Origin: Sphingomonas parva (ex Maeng et al. 2020) | Lineage (GTDB): Bacteria > Pseudomonadota > Alphaproteobacteria > Sphingomonadales > Sphingomonadaceae | Reading direction: 5' to 3' | Length of the DNA stretch: 64,000 bases | Assembly (NCBI RefSeq): GCF_004564275.1 | Contig: NZ_SPDV01000021.1 | Span: forward strand, 1-64,000 | In this document: positions 33,744 through 44,513 of the stretch, piece by piece | How the letters are laid out: every line of letters begins with the position of its first letter | Position numbering within the stretch: the first letter of the stretch is position 1 | Translations under genes and position numbers: made by a program | The notes under the pieces: model-generated | Databases searched by the model: none | Seen by the model: the letters and a program-made list of their open reading frames with translations, nothing else | What the model was told of the DNA's origin: nothing

Positions 33744-35158
33744 TGCGTCTTGGAATGCTGATCGGAAGCGGTGACGAGGCCCGCGTCACCGGCTTCGCGA
33801 TCGACCATCGCAAGGTCGCTCCCGGCACCGTGTTCGGCGCATTCCGCGGTACCGTCTTCAACGGCGAGGATTTCGTCAGCGGCGCGATCGAGGCGGGTGC
33901 CGTCGCCGTCGTCGCCCGGCCGGACGTCCGCGTCGAAGGTGCCGCCCACGTTGCCAGCGAGGAGCCGCGGCGCGAGTTCGCCCGGCTCGCCGCGCGCTTC
34001 TTCGCGCCCTTCCCCGAGACGGTGGTCGCGGTCACCGGCACCAACGGCAAGACTTCGAACGTCGAGCTGACCCGGCAGCTCTGGCGGATGGCGGGGCATC
34101 ACGCCGCCTCGATCGGCACATTGGGCGTTACCACCTCCGAGGATCAGGTGACGACCGGCCTCACCACGCCCGATATCGTCACCTTCCTGTCGAACATGGC
34201 GGGGCTCGCCCGCGAGGGCGTCAGCCATGCCGCGTTCGAGGCGTCGAGCCATGGCCTGGCGCAATACCGTACCGAGGGGCTGCCGGTCCGGGCCGCCGCC
34301 TTCACCAACCTCAGCCGCGACCACCTCGATTACCATCAGACGATGGAGGCCTATTTCGAGGCCAAGATGCGCCTGTTCACCGAGGTGGTGGAGCCGGACG
34401 GCGCCGCGGTGGTGTGGATGGACGATCCCAAGTCCGAAGAGGTCATCCGGCGCTGCCGCGAGCGCGGGCTGCGGCTGCTCACCGTCGGGCGCAACGGCGA
34501 GACTCTCCGCCTGATCTCTCGCACGCCCTCCCAGCTCGGCCAGACGCTGGTGATCGAGGCGGAAGGCGCGCGGCACGAGCTGAAGCTGCCGTTGATCGGC
34601 GCCTACCAGGCCGCCAATGCGCTTACCGCCGCCGGCCTGGTTCTCGCCACCGGCGGCGAACTCGAGCAGATCCTCGCCAGCCTGGCACGCGTGCATCCGG
34701 TTCGCGGCCGGCTCGAGCGCGCGGTGATCACCCGCGCCGGAGCCCCGGTCTACGTCGACTACGCTCATACCCCGGACGCGATCGAGGCCGCGATCGAGGC
34801 GCTGCGTCCGCATGCCGCCGGCAGGCTGATCATCGTCTTCGGCGCCGGCGGCGACCGCGACGTCGGCAAGCGCCCGGAAATGGGCGCGGCCGCAACCCGG
34901 CTCGCCGATCTCGTCATCGTCACCGACGACAATCCGCGCAGCGAGGATCCGGCCGCGATCCGCCGCGACGTTCTCGCCGGCGCCCCGGGCGCGCGGGAGG
35001 TCGGCGGACGTCGCGAAGCGATCGCCGCCGCGATCGCGGAGGCGGGACCCGACGACATCATCCTGCTCGCCGGCAAGGGGCATGAGCAGGGGCAGATCGT
35101 CGGCGACGAGGTGCTTCCGTTCGACGACGTTCAGGTCGCAAGGGAGTGCGCCGCATGA
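33743..35158 (+). CDS. murE: UDP-MurNAc-tripeptide synthetase, meso-DAP-adding
   Basis: 471 residues from the ATG at 33743, one base overlapping ftsI. Central Mur-ligase ATPase motif GTNGKTSNVELTRQLW, then YVDYAHTPDAIEAAIEAL, and the DNPR motif in VTDDNPRSEDP, which marks ligases that add meso-diaminopimelate rather than lysine. It extends UDP-MurNAc-L-Ala-D-Glu with the third stem residue in the cytoplasm. The peptidoglycan of this organism should therefore be of the DAP type. The stop overlaps murF by 4 bases. Confidence 0.97.
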   Translation: MRLGMLIGSGDEARVTGFAIDHRKVAPGTVFGAFRGTVFNGEDFVSGAIEAGAVAVVARPDVRVEGAAHVASEEPRREFARLAARFFAPFPETVVAVTGTNGKTSNVELTRQLWRMAGHHAASIGTLGVTTSEDQVTTGLTTPDIVTFLSNMAGLAREGVSHAAFEASSHGLAQYRTEGLPVRAAAFTNLSRDHLDYHQTMEAYFEAKMRLFTEVVEPDGAAVVWMDDPKSEEVIRRCRERGLRLLTVGRNGETLRLISRTPSQLGQTLVIEAEGARHELKLPLIGAYQAANALTAAGLVLATGGELEQILASLARVHPVRGRLERAVITRAGAPVYVDYAHTPDAIEAAIEALRPHAAGRLIIVFGAGGDRDVGKRPEMGAAATRLADLVIVTDDNPRSEDPAAIRRDVLAGAPGAREVGGRREAIAAAIAEAGPDDIILLAGKGHEQGQIVGDEVLPFDDVQVARECAA

Positions 35159-36537
35159 CCGCCGCTCTGTGGACCTCGTCCGAGATCGCCGAAGCCGTCG
35201 GTGGCCGCGCCGCCGGCGACTTTGCTGTCTCCGGCGTGACGTTCGATTCGCGCGAGGTCGGGCCGGGAGACCTGTTCCTCGCCCTGAAGGGCGAGGCGAC
35301 CGACGGCCACCGCTTCCTCGACAAGGCCTTCGATGCCGGCGCCGCGGGCGCGATCGTCTCGCAGCCGATCGACCGGCCGCACGTCCTCGTCGGCGATACG
35401 ATGCAGGCCCTGATCGATCTCGGGCGGGCATCGCGTGCGCGCAGCACCGCTCGGATCTGCGGCGTGACCGGCTCGGTCGGCAAGACCGGCACCAAGGAGG
35501 CGCTCTACGCCGCCCTCGACCGCGCCGCGCCGGGCGAGGCGCACCGGTCGGTGAAGAGCTACAACAACCACACCGGCGTGCCGCTGTCGCTCGCCCGGAT
35601 GCCGCGCGACACGCGCTTCGGCGTGTTCGAGATGGGCATGAACCATGCCGGAGAGCTTGCCGACCTCACGCAGCTGGTGCGCCCGCATGTCGCCATCGTC
35701 ACCGCGATCGCGCCGGCCCACCGCGAGTTCTTCGCGTCGGAGGAGGAGATCGCCGACGCCAAGGGCGAGATCTTTCGCGGCCTGCAGGAGGGCGGCAACG
35801 CGCTCGTGCCGTTCGACAGCCCGCATCGCGATCGGCTGATCGCCGCGGCGAGGCCGCACGCAGCCACGATCCTGACCTTCGGCCGCGGCGAGGGCGCCGA
35901 TATCCGCGCCCGCGACGTGGTCGCCGCGCCGTCCGGCGGCTCCCTCGTCACCGCGATTTTCCCGGAGGCGGAGCTCACCTTCACGATCTCGCAGCATGGT
36001 GAGCATTGGGTCTCGAACGCCCTTGCCGTGCTCGGCGCCGTCGAGGCGCTCGGCGGCGATCTCGCGGCCGCAGGTCTCGCGCTCGCCGACATGCCTGGCC
36101 TGAAGGGCCGGGGCGAGCGCCACCGCATCGCCGCGGGCGAGGGCGAAGCGCTGCTGATCGACGAGAGCTACAATGCCAATCCGGCCTCGATGGCCGCGAC
36201 GCTGAAGACGTTCGGAGCGCAGCCGGTCGCCGGGCGGCGCATCGCCGTGCTCGGGGCAATGCGCGAGCTCGGCGTCTCTTCGGAGGATTTCCACGCCGAG
36301 CTGGCCGGCCCGATCGAGGCGGCCCGGGTCGATTACGCAATCCTGGTCGGCGAAGAGATGGCGCCGCTGGCGAAAGCCCTTGGCCAAAAGGTTAAAATGG
36401 CGCATGTGCCGGATACCGCTTCGGCGATAGGCCTCGTCCGTGACGAGATCGGATCGGGCGACGCGATACTCGTCAAGGGATCCAATTCGATCGGACTTGC
36501 CCGCCTCGTAGAGGTGCTGGCGAGCGGGAAACGCTGA
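35155..36537 (+). CDS. murF: UDP-MurNAc-tripeptide--D-alanyl-D-alanine ligase
   Basis: 460 residues. Mur-ligase ATPase motif [17 protein letters not shown], then [14 protein letters not shown]-type helix ([14 protein letters not shown]), and the C-terminal [15 protein letters not shown]. MurF adds the preformed D-Ala-D-Ala dipeptide, completing the UDP-MurNAc-pentapeptide. It overlaps murE by 4 bases and mraY by one base. Its D-Ala-D-Ala substrate comes from the ddl gene further along the same cluster. Confidence 0.97.
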   Translation: MTAALWTSSEIAEAVGGRAAGDFAVSGVTFDSREVGPGDLFLALKGEATDGHRFLDKAFDAGAAGAIVSQPIDRPHVLVGDTMQALIDLGRASRARSTARICGVTGSVGKTGTKEALYAALDRAAPGEAHRSVKSYNNHTGVPLSLARMPRDTRFGVFEMGMNHAGELADLTQLVRPHVAIVTAIAPAHREFFASEEEIADAKGEIFRGLQEGGNALVPFDSPHRDRLIAAARPHAATILTFGRGEGADIRARDVVAAPSGGSLVTAIFPEAELTFTISQHGEHWVSNALAVLGAVEALGGDLAAAGLALADMPGLKGRGERHRIAAGEGEALLIDESYNANPASMAATLKTFGAQPVAGRRIAVLGAMRELGVSSEDFHAELAGPIEAARVDYAILVGEEMAPLAKALGQKVKMAHVPDTASAIGLVRDEIGSGDAILVKGSNSIGLARLVEVLASGKR

Positions 36538-37607
36538 TGTTCTACTGGATTGCCGAACAGCTGGGCTTCCCGGGGCTTCTCAACCTCGTCCGCTACATCA
36601 CCTTCCGCGCCGGCGCCGCGACCGCCACCGCCCTCGTCCTCGGGCTGATCCTCGGGCCGAAGTTCATCGGCTGGCTGCGCGTGCGGCAGGGCAAGGGGCA
36701 GCCGATCCGCGCCGATGGCCCGCAGGCGCATCTCGCCAAGCGCGGCACGCCGACCATGGGCGGGCTGATGATCCTCACCTCGCTCACCGTGGCGATGCTG
36801 CTGTGGATGAACTTCTCGAACCGCTACCTCTGGGCGTGTCTGTTCATCACCGTCGGCTTCGGGCTGATCGGCTTCCTCGACGATTACGACAAGGTCACCA
36901 AGCGCAGCCACAAGGGCGTTTCGGCCCGCGTCCGCCTGCTCGCCGAGTTCGTCGTCGCCGGCATCGGCACGACGATCATCTGCTGGGGCGCCGGCACCGA
37001 GCTCTACATTCCCTTCTACAGCGGCCCGGTCATCTATCTCGGGCCGTTCTACATCCTGTTCGCCTCGTTCGTCGTGGTCGCGTTCGGAAATGCGGTGAAC
37101 CTCACCGACGGCCTCGACGGGCTCGCGACCATGCCGGTGATCATCGCCAGCCTCGCCTTCCTCGTCATCTCCTACCTGGTCGGCAACGCGATCTTCGCCA
37201 GCTATCTGGGCGTGCCGCACGTGTTCGGCGCCGGCGAGCTGACCATCCTGTGCTCGGCGATGGTCGGTGCGGGCCTCGCCTTCCTCTGGTTCAATGCGCC
37301 GCCGGCGGCCGTGTTCATGGGCGATACCGGCAGTCTCGCGCTCGGCGGCGCGCTCGGTGCGATCGCGGTCGCGACCCGGCACGAGATCGTCCTCGGCATC
37401 ATCGGCGGCCTGTTCGTGGTCGAGGCGATGAGCGTGATCATCCAGGTCTTCTTCTACAAGCGCACCGGCAAGCGCGTGTTCAAGATGGCGCCGATCCACC
37501 ACCATTTCGAGCAGATGGGCTGGTCCGAGCCGACCGTCGTCATCCGCTTCTGGATCATCAGCTTCGTCCTCGCGCTCGCCGGCCTCTCCACCCTGAAGCT
37601 GAGATGA
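36537..37607 (+). CDS. mraY: Phospho-MurNAc-pentapeptide transferase (lipid I synthesis)
   Basis: 356 residues with ten hydrophobic helices. Conserved polyprenyl-phosphate transferase motifs are present: [19 protein letters not shown] (metal-binding aspartates) and [13 protein letters not shown], and the late [13 protein letters not shown] loop. MraY transfers phospho-MurNAc-pentapeptide to undecaprenyl phosphate in the inner membrane, giving lipid I. Start and stop overlap murF (1 base) and murD (4 bases). Confidence 0.98.
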   Translation: MFYWIAEQLGFPGLLNLVRYITFRAGAATATALVLGLILGPKFIGWLRVRQGKGQPIRADGPQAHLAKRGTPTMGGLMILTSLTVAMLLWMNFSNRYLWACLFITVGFGLIGFLDDYDKVTKRSHKGVSARVRLLAEFVVAGIGTTIICWGAGTELYIPFYSGPVIYLGPFYILFASFVVVAFGNAVNLTDGLDGLATMPVIIASLAFLVISYLVGNAIFASYLGVPHVFGAGELTILCSAMVGAGLAFLWFNAPPAAVFMGDTGSLALGGALGAIAVATRHEIVLGIIGGLFVVEAMSVIIQVFFYKRTGKRVFKMAPIHHHFEQMGWSEPTVVIRFWIISFVLALAGLSTLKLR

Positions 37608-38902
37608 TCGTCAGCGCCGCCTTCGCCGGGAAGTCGTTTGCGGTGCTCGGCCTGGCGCGCTCGGGCCGCGCGACCGTCGACGCCCTGCTCGCCAGCGGCG
37701 CGCAGGTGATGGCGTGGGACGAAAAGCCGGAAGCGCGCGCGGCGCTCCCGGCGCACCCGAACCTCAGGATCGCCGATCCGCTGGTCACCGCGCTCTACGG
37801 CTATTCCGGCATCGTCGTCTCGCCCGGCGTTCCGATCAACCGCCATCCGATCGCCGAGCGCAGCCGCCGCGCCTCGGTGCCGTTGATCGGCGACATCGAA
37901 TTGTTCGCCCGCGCCCGCGCCGACCTGCCGCCGCACAAGGTCGTCGGAATCACCGGCACCAACGGCAAGTCGACGACGACGGCGCTGATCCACCACGTCG
38001 TGCGCAGCGCCGGCCTCCCCGCCGCACTGGGCGGGAATATCGGCCTGCCGATCCTCGGCCAGGATCCGCTCCAGCCGAACGACGCCGGCCCGGGCGTCTA
38101 TGTGCTCGAGCTCTCCTCCTACCAGATCGATCTCACCCTCGGCCTCGATTGCGACGTCGCGGTGCTGCTCAACGTCTCACCGGATCATCTCGATCGCTAC
38201 GACGGGATGGACGATTATGCCGCGTCCAAGGCGCGGCTGTTCGCCATGCAGTCGCCCGAGCGCCCGGCGATCATCGCCGCCGAGGACGATTATACGCGGG
38301 CCATCGCAGGGCAGATCGAGGGTCGCCGGATCCTCGTTTCCTCGCAGGACGTGAAGAACCAGTCGCGCTGGCCATCGCTCCAGGGGCCGCACAACGCCCA
38401 GAATGTCGCCGCCGCCGTCGCGGCCGCGCGCGAGCTCGGCATTGCCGACGCCGACATCGCCGGTGCGCTGGAGACCTATCCCGGCCTGCCGCACCGCATG
38501 GAGCGCGTCGCCGAGCGTGCGGGCGTGCTGTTCGTCAACGACAGCAAGGCGACCAACCCGACCTCGACCGCGCCGGCGCTCGCCGCTTACCCTGCGGTGC
38601 ACTGGATCCTGGGCGGGCTGCGCAAATCCGACGATCTCGACGCCTGCGCGCCCTATCTCGATCATGTGCGCGCCGCCTATACGATCGGCGAGGCCGGTCC
38701 GCTGTTCGCCAACCTGTTGTCCGCAAAAGGAAAGGTTGTTGAAAACAGCGGGACGCTAGAGACCGCGGTGGCGAACGCGGCGGAGCGGGCGGAGCCGGGC
38801 GAAGTCGTCCTGCTCTCGCCGGCCTGCGCGTCGTTCGATCAGTTCAGGGATTATGAGGCGCGGGGCGACGCCTTCCGCGCGCTCGTGGAGGCTTTGGCAT
38901 GA
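37604..38902 (+). CDS. murD: UDP-MurNAc-L-alanine--D-glutamate ligase
   Basis: 432 residues from the ATG at 37604. N-terminal nucleotide-sugar-binding motif GLARSGRAT, central [19 protein letters not shown]-terminal [19 protein letters not shown] and [19 protein letters not shown], the MurD signature. It adds D-glutamate to UDP-MurNAc-L-Ala. It overlaps mraY and ftsW by 4 bases each, part of the unbroken coupling through the cluster. Confidence 0.97.
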   Translation: MIVSAAFAGKSFAVLGLARSGRATVDALLASGAQVMAWDEKPEARAALPAHPNLRIADPLVTALYGYSGIVVSPGVPINRHPIAERSRRASVPLIGDIELFARARADLPPHKVVGITGTNGKSTTTALIHHVVRSAGLPAALGGNIGLPILGQDPLQPNDAGPGVYVLELSSYQIDLTLGLDCDVAVLLNVSPDHLDRYDGMDDYAASKARLFAMQSPERPAIIAAEDDYTRAIAGQIEGRRILVSSQDVKNQSRWPSLQGPHNAQNVAAAVAAARELGIADADIAGALETYPGLPHRMERVAERAGVLFVNDSKATNPTSTAPALAAYPAVHWILGGLRKSDDLDACAPYLDHVRAAYTIGEAGPLFANLLSAKGKVVENSGTLETAVANAAERAEPGEVVLLSPACASFDQFRDYEARGDAFRALVEALA

Positions 38903-40098
38903 GCGTGATGGGGCACCTCAAGGACAGGACGGCAAACCGCCTCGGCCGGTCGGACCGCAGCGCGGTCGGGCGCTGGTTCTGGGAGATCGACCGCGTCCTC
39001 CTTTTCTTCGTCGCCGTACTGATCGCGATCGGCCTGGTCGCCGTCGCAGCGGCCTCACCGGCCGCGGGCCAGCGCTATTCCGGCGGCAGCGTCAGCTTCG
39101 CACCGCTTCATTATTTCTACCGCCAGCTGATGTGGATCATGGTCGCGCTGCCGGTGATGGTCGGCGTGTCGATGCTGCCGCGCGCCAAGGCGCGGCGGCT
39201 GTGCCTGATCGGCGCCGGCTTTTTCACCATGCTCCTGTTCCTCGTACCGATCATCGGCGCCGAGGTGAACGGCGCCCGCCGCTGGATCGGCATGGGCTTC
39301 GCCCAGTTCCAGCCGTCCGAGTTCCTGAAGCCGCTCTACATCGTCTCGATCGCCTGGCTGCTGTCGCTCAAGAACCAGGACGCAAGCCTGCCGGTCCTGC
39401 CGCTCTCCGGCATCGTCACCGCGCTGATTGCAATGCTGCTCATGCAGCAGCCGAATTTCGGTGAGACGATCATCTTCGTCTCCGCCTGGGTGCTGCTGCT
39501 GACGCTTTCGGGCGCGCCGCTGCGCTTCCTCGTCTTCCTCGGCCTCGCCGGCCTCGTCGGCATCGTGCTCGCCTATTTCTTTTACGACGTGGCGACGGTC
39601 CGCATCGACGCCTTCCTGTTCTCGGGGGCGGAGCACGACACCTATCAGACCGACAGCGCGCTGCGCACGCTCACCGCCGGCGGCCTGTTCGGCGCCGGCC
39701 CCGGGGCCGGGATGCGCAAGTTCCAGCTCCCCGAGCCGCACACCGACTATATCTTCTCCGTCATCGGCGAGGAATTCGGGATCATCGCCTGCCTGGCGAT
39801 CGCGATCATCTATCTCGTCATCGTCGCCCGCGTGATGATCCGCCTGCTGCACGAGGAGGACCAGTTCGTCGTCCTGGCGGCCGCCGGCCTCGTCACCCAG
39901 TTCGGCCTGCAGGCGCTGATCAACATGGCGGTCAACGTCCAGCTCGCCCCGTCCAAGGGCATGACGCTCCCGTTCATCAGCTACGGCGGCTCGTCGATGG
40001 TCGCCCTCTCGATCGGCATGGGCCTGCTGCTCGCCTTCACCCGCAGAAATCCCTATCTGCACCGCTCCCCTTATGTCGTGAAATGGAGCGGTCGATGA
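38899..40098 (+). CDS. ftsW: Septal peptidoglycan glycosyltransferase FtsW
   Basis: 399 residues, SEDS family, ten membrane helices. Typical motifs are GARRWIGMGFAQFQPSEFLK, GGLFGAGPGAGMRKFQLPE with a periplasmic catalytic loop (HTDYIFSVIGEEFG), and PFISYGGSSMVALSIGMG. FtsW polymerises glycan strands at the septum with FtsI. The Asp in HTDYIF corresponds to the conserved catalytic aspartate of SEDS proteins. Overlaps murD and murG by 4 bases. Confidence 0.96.
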   Translation: MSVMGHLKDRTANRLGRSDRSAVGRWFWEIDRVLLFFVAVLIAIGLVAVAAASPAAGQRYSGGSVSFAPLHYFYRQLMWIMVALPVMVGVSMLPRAKARRLCLIGAGFFTMLLFLVPIIGAEVNGARRWIGMGFAQFQPSEFLKPLYIVSIAWLLSLKNQDASLPVLPLSGIVTALIAMLLMQQPNFGETIIFVSAWVLLLTLSGAPLRFLVFLGLAGLVGIVLAYFFYDVATVRIDAFLFSGAEHDTYQTDSALRTLTAGGLFGAGPGAGMRKFQLPEPHTDYIFSVIGEEFGIIACLAIAIIYLVIVARVMIRLLHEEDQFVVLAAAGLVTQFGLQALINMAVNVQLAPSKGMTLPFISYGGSSMVALSIGMGLLLAFTRRNPYLHRSPYVVKWSGR

Positions 40099-41258
40099 CC
40101 CAGTCGCGCCATTATGTCCTCGCCGCCGGCGGTACCGGCGGACACATGATCCCGGCGCATGCTTTGGCCGAGGAGCTGATGCGGCGCGGCCATCGCGTCG
40201 CCCTGGTCACCGACGATCGCGGCGCGCGCATCCCCGGCCTGTTCGACGGCGTCCAGGTCCATGTCCTTCCCGCCGGCCGGCTGAGCGGCGGCCCGATCGG
40301 CTGGCTCAAGGCGCTGCGCAAGATCTTCCTCGGCCGCGCCATGGCGCTCCGCCTCTACGAGACCTTCCGTCCGTCGGCCGTGATCGGCTTCGGCGGCTAT
40401 CCGGCGCTGCCGGCGCTGATGGCGGCGCAGCGCGACCGGATTCCCACGCTGGTGCACGAGCAGAATGCGGTGCTCGGCCGGGTCAATCGTCTCGTTGCCG
40501 GCAAGGTCGATGCGATCGCGACCGCCTATGATCAGATCGATCGGCTCGCCAAGGCGCATCGCGAGAAGACCCATCTCGTCGGCAACCCGGTCCGCGACGA
40601 GGTCCTGGCGCTGCGCGAGCAGCCTTATCCGGCCCTGGGCGAGGACGGCATCTTCCGCGTGCTGGTCACCGGCGGCAGCCAGGGCGCAACCGTGCTCAGC
40701 CGCGTCGTGCCCGACGGGCTCGGCATGCTGCCGGAGCACTTCCGCCGCCGGCTGCAGGTCACCCAGCAGTGCCGCGCCGAGGATATCGAGGAGGTTCGCG
40801 GCCGCTATGCGAGCCTCGGCATTCCGGCCGATCTCGCCACCTACATCACCGACATGTCGGACAAGCTGGCCTGGTCGCATCTCGTCATCGCCCGCGCCGG
40901 CGCCTCGACGATCGCGGAGCTCACCGCCGCGGGCCGGCCCGCGATCCTGGTCCCGCTGCCGAGCGCGACCGACGATCACCAGACCGCCAACGCCCGCGAG
41001 ATGGCGAAGGCCGGCGGTGCGCGGATGATCGCGCAGCGCAACTTCACCGCGGTGGAGCTCGCCAAGCAGATGCAGAAGCTGGGCCTCGAGCCGGAGGCGC
41101 TCGCCAATGCCGCCGCCCGCGCCCGCGCCGTCGGACGGCCGAACGCCGCGCGCGACCTCGCCGATCTGGTCGAGCGGACCGGCCGGGATCTCGGCTCCGA
41201 TCCGCTGCCGGCGCGCAACAACGTGCTCAGCCCCGCCGCCAGCGGAGCCTTCGCATGA
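40095..41258 (+). CDS. murG: UDP-GlcNAc:lipid I GlcNAc transferase
   Basis: 387 residues from the ATG at 40095. GT28-fold enzyme with the N-terminal acceptor motif [18 protein letters not shown] and the C-terminal UDP-GlcNAc site ([16 protein letters not shown], then [19 protein letters not shown]). It adds GlcNAc to lipid I to make lipid II on the inner face of the membrane. A slightly longer C-terminal extension follows the family end. Overlaps ftsW and murC by 4 bases each. Confidence 0.97.
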   Translation: MTQSRHYVLAAGGTGGHMIPAHALAEELMRRGHRVALVTDDRGARIPGLFDGVQVHVLPAGRLSGGPIGWLKALRKIFLGRAMALRLYETFRPSAVIGFGGYPALPALMAAQRDRIPTLVHEQNAVLGRVNRLVAGKVDAIATAYDQIDRLAKAHREKTHLVGNPVRDEVLALREQPYPALGEDGIFRVLVTGGSQGATVLSRVVPDGLGMLPEHFRRRLQVTQQCRAEDIEEVRGRYASLGIPADLATYITDMSDKLAWSHLVIARAGASTIAELTAAGRPAILVPLPSATDDHQTANAREMAKAGGARMIAQRNFTAVELAKQMQKLGLEPEALANAAARARAVGRPNAARDLADLVERTGRDLGSDPLPARNNVLSPAASGAFA

Positions 41259-42667
41259 AGGGTGTCGGCACCGACATCGGGACGATCCACTTTGTCGGCA
41301 TCGGCGGCATCGGCATGTCCGGCATCGCCGAGGTGATGCACATCCTCGGCTACAAGGTGCAGGGCTCCGACGTCGCCGGCGGCTATGTCGTCGACGGCCT
41401 GCGCAAGGCCGGCATCGAGGTGAAGATCGGTCATCACGCCGACAATCTCGGCGACGCCGCCGTGGTCGTGGTCTCGACCGCAATCCGCAAGGACAATCCG
41501 GAGCTGGTCTGCGCCTACGAGCGCCGCATCCCGGTCGTCCGCCGCGCCGAAATGCTGGCCGAGCTGATGCGCCTCAAGTCCACGGTCGCCGTGGCCGGGA
41601 CGCACGGCAAGACGACGACGACCTCGATGGTCGCGACCCTGCTCGACGCCGGCGGCATCGATCCGACCGTGATCAACGGCGGCATCATCAACGCCTACGG
41701 TTCGAATGCGCGGCTCGGCAAATCGGACTGGATGGTGGTCGAGGCGGACGAGAGCGACGGCAGCTTCCTGCGCCTCGACGGGACGATCGCCGTCGTTACC
41801 AATATCGATCCCGAGCATCTCGATCACTACGGCAGCTTCGAGAAGGTGAAGGACGCCTTCGTCGAGTTCGTCGAGAACGTTCCCTTTTACGGCGCCGCCA
41901 TGCTCTGCGTCGATCACCCGGAAGTGCAGACGATCATGCCGCGGCTTCGCGATCGCCGGGTCGTCCCTTACGGCTTCGCCGCGGTCGCGGACATCCGCGG
42001 GGAGAACGTCCGTCCGATCCCTGGCGGCAATCTGTTCGACGTCTCGATCCGCGATCGTGCCGGCCAGGTGCGCGTCATTCGCGACATCGAGCTGCCGATG
42101 CCGGGCCGTCACAACGTGCTGAACGCCCTCGCCGCGATCGGCGTCGCCGCCGAGCTCGGCATCCCGGACGAGACGATCGCGCGCGGTCTGTCCAAGTTCA
42201 ATGGCGTGAAGCGCCGCTTCACCAAGGTGGGCGAAGTCCAGGGCGCGACCATCATCGACGATTACGGCCACCATCCGGTCGAAATCCGCGCGGTGCTCGC
42301 CGCCGCCCGCGAAGGTGCGCAGGGCAGGGTGATCGCCGTCGTCCAGCCGCATCGCTACACCCGCCTCCAGAATCTGATGGAAGAGTTCCAGGGCGCGTTC
42401 AACGATGCCGACATCGTCTACGTCGCCCCGGTCTACGCCGCCGGCGAGGAGCCGATCGAGGGCGTCGACGCGGATGCTCTCGTCGACGGCCTGAAGTCGC
42501 GTGGCCATCGCTCGGTCAAGGCCGTCGCCGATCTCGACGATCTGTCCCTCCAGCTGCGCGACATCGCGGCGCGGGGCGACATGGTGATCTGCCTCGGCGC
42601 CGGCGACATCACCAAATGGGCGGCGGCACTCGCCGACGGCATCCAGCAGGCGAGGCTGAACAAATGA
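41255..42667 (+). CDS. murC: UDP-N-acetylmuramate--L-alanine ligase
   Basis: 470 residues. N-terminal [19 protein letters not shown], ATPase loop [19 protein letters not shown], and C-terminal [18 protein letters not shown] and [15 protein letters not shown], all diagnostic of MurC. It adds the first amino acid, L-alanine, to UDP-MurNAc. It comes after murG and before murB, as in many alphaproteobacteria. 4-base overlaps on both sides. Confidence 0.98.
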   Translation: MKGVGTDIGTIHFVGIGGIGMSGIAEVMHILGYKVQGSDVAGGYVVDGLRKAGIEVKIGHHADNLGDAAVVVVSTAIRKDNPELVCAYERRIPVVRRAEMLAELMRLKSTVAVAGTHGKTTTTSMVATLLDAGGIDPTVINGGIINAYGSNARLGKSDWMVVEADESDGSFLRLDGTIAVVTNIDPEHLDHYGSFEKVKDAFVEFVENVPFYGAAMLCVDHPEVQTIMPRLRDRRVVPYGFAAVADIRGENVRPIPGGNLFDVSIRDRAGQVRVIRDIELPMPGRHNVLNALAAIGVAAELGIPDETIARGLSKFNGVKRRFTKVGEVQGATIIDDYGHHPVEIRAVLAAAREGAQGRVIAVVQPHRYTRLQNLMEEFQGAFNDADIVYVAPVYAAGEEPIEGVDADALVDGLKSRGHRSVKAVADLDDLSLQLRDIAARGDMVICLGAGDITKWAAALADGIQQARLNK

Positions 42668-43566
42668 GCGCGGCCGCGCTCGAGATGCCGCGGGTCCGCG
42701 GCCGGCTGACCGAGCAGGCGCCGCTGGCGCCGCTCGTCTGGTTCAAGGCCGGCGGCGTCGCGCAATGGCTGTTCGAGCCGAAGGACGTCGACGATCTGTC
42801 CGATTTCCTGGAAAACCTCCCGGCGGACGTGCCGGTGATGGGTCTCGGCCTGGGCTCGAACCTCATCGTACGCGACGGCGGGGTGCCGGGCGTGGTCGTC
42901 CGCCTCGGCAAGCCCTTCGCCAGGGTCGAGCGGCTCGATTCCACCACCCTGCTTTGCGGCGGCGGCGCCAGCGGCATCCTCGTGTCCTCGACCGCCCGTG
43001 ACGCGGGCATCGGCGGCCTGGAATTCCTGCGCTCGAGTCCCGGCACGGTCGGCGGCTTCGTCCGCATGAACGGCGGCGCCTATGGCCGCGAGGTCAAGGA
43101 CATATTGGTGGAGTGCGAAATCGTCCTGCGGTCGGGCGAGCGCAGGACTCTCGCGCTGCACGACCTCGGCTACACCTATCGGCACAGCGAGCTTCCCGAG
43201 GGCAGCGTCGTCGTGGGCGCGATCTTCCGCGGCCATGCCGATGCGCCCGAGGCGATCGCCCGCGAGATGGATCGCATCGCCGAGGAGCGGGAGGCGAGCC
43301 AGCCGCTCCGCTCGCGCACCGGCGGCTCCACGTTCAAGAACCCGCCGGGCACCAAGGCGTGGAAGCTGATCGACGAGGCGGGCTGCCGCGGCCTCACCGT
43401 GGGAGACGCTCAAGTTTCTGAAAAGCATTGTAATTTCCTCCTCAATCTGGGCAAGGCGAGCGCCGCCGAGATCGAGGCCCTGGGTGAGGAGGTGCGCCGC
43501 CGCGTGCTTGCGCACTCGGGTGTGACCTTGGAATGGGAAATCCAGCGCGTGGGGGTAGAAAAGTGA
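42664..43566 (+). CDS. murB: UDP-N-acetylenolpyruvoylglucosamine reductase
   Basis: 300 residues, FAD-dependent, of the shorter type-II MurB form. FAD-binding motifs TWFKAGG-like [33 protein letters not shown] and [20 protein letters not shown] are present, and the C-terminal substrate-binding [22 protein letters not shown]. The loop [12 protein letters not shown] contains the catalytic Ser. It reduces UDP-GlcNAc-enolpyruvate to UDP-MurNAc. The stop overlaps the ddl GTG start by 4 bases. Confidence 0.97.
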   Translation: MSAAALEMPRVRGRLTEQAPLAPLVWFKAGGVAQWLFEPKDVDDLSDFLENLPADVPVMGLGLGSNLIVRDGGVPGVVVRLGKPFARVERLDSTTLLCGGGASGILVSSTARDAGIGGLEFLRSSPGTVGGFVRMNGGAYGREVKDILVECEIVLRSGERRTLALHDLGYTYRHSELPEGSVVVGAIFRGHADAPEAIAREMDRIAEEREASQPLRSRTGGSTFKNPPGTKAWKLIDEAGCRGLTVGDAQVSEKHCNFLLNLGKASAAEIEALGEEVRRRVLAHSGVTLEWEIQRVGVEK

Positions 43567-44513
43567 CGCAGAAGCTGCATGTCGCCGTCCTGATGGGCGG
43601 CTGGTCCGCGGAGCGTCCGGTGTCCCTGATGAGCGGTGCCGGCGTGGCCGATGCGCTCGAGAGCCTCGGCCATCGTGTCACGCGCATCGACATGGGCCGC
43701 GACGTCGCCGAGCGTCTTTCCGAGGCGAAGCCGGACGTGGTCTTCAACGCGCTCCACGGCACGCCCGGCGAAGACGGCACCATTCAGGGCCTGATGGACC
43801 TCATGGGCCTGACCTACACCCACAGCGGCCTGGTCACCTCGGTGATCGCGATCGACAAGGAGCTGACCAAGCGGCAGCTCGTCCCGCACGGCATCCGCAT
43901 GCCGGGCGGCGAGATCGTCGAGAGCGAGAGCCTGTTCGAGCGCGATCCGATGCCGCGGCCCTATGTGGTGAAGCCGGTCAACGAGGGCTCCTCGGTCGGC
44001 GTGGCGATCGTCACCGACGGCGGCAACTACGGCCAGCCGATCTCTCGCGGAACGCCCGGGCCCTGGACCGAGTTCGACCGGCTGCTTGCCGAGCCGTTCA
44101 TCCGCGGCCGCGAGCTAACCGTCGCCGTGCTGGGGGAGGAAGCGCTCGCCGTCACCGAGCTTCGTCCGAAATCGGGCTTTTATGATTTCGACGCGAAATA
44201 CACTGACGGGCTCACCGAGCATGTCTGCCCGGCGGACATCCCCGATGCGGTTCGCGACGCCGCCCTGGAGATGGCGCTCGAAGCGCATCGCCTGCTTGGC
44301 TGCAAGGGCTGCTCGCGCTCCGATTTCCGCTGGGACGACGAGCAGGGCGTCGAAGGCCTCTATCTGCTCGAGGTGAATACCCAGCCCGGCATGACTCCGC
44401 TGAGCCTGGTTCCTGAGCAGGGCAAGTATCGCGGCATGTCCTATCCCGAGCTCGTCCAGCGGATCGTCGACGAGGCGCTGCGCGAGACCAAGGCCAAAGG
44501 AGCGGCCGGATGA
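43563..44513 (+). CDS. ddl: D-alanine--D-alanine ligase
   Basis: 316 residues from a GTG at 43563. ATP-grasp enzyme with VAVLMGGWSAERPVSLMSG at the N-terminus, NALHGTPGEDGTIQGLMD, and VKPVNEGSSVGVAIV; the metal-binding EVNTQPGMTPLSLVPEQ is intact. It makes the D-Ala-D-Ala dipeptide used by MurF. The linkage of ddl directly to ftsQ and ftsA is the usual dcw order. Overlaps murB and ftsQ. Confidence 0.97.
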   Translation: MTQKLHVAVLMGGWSAERPVSLMSGAGVADALESLGHRVTRIDMGRDVAERLSEAKPDVVFNALHGTPGEDGTIQGLMDLMGLTYTHSGLVTSVIAIDKELTKRQLVPHGIRMPGGEIVESESLFERDPMPRPYVVKPVNEGSSVGVAIVTDGGNYGQPISRGTPGPWTEFDRLLAEPFIRGRELTVAVLGEEALAVTELRPKSGFYDFDAKYTDGLTEHVCPADIPDAVRDAALEMALEAHRLLGCKGCSRSDFRWDDEQGVEGLYLLEVNTQPGMTPLSLVPEQGKYRGMSYPELVQRIVDEALRETKAKGAAG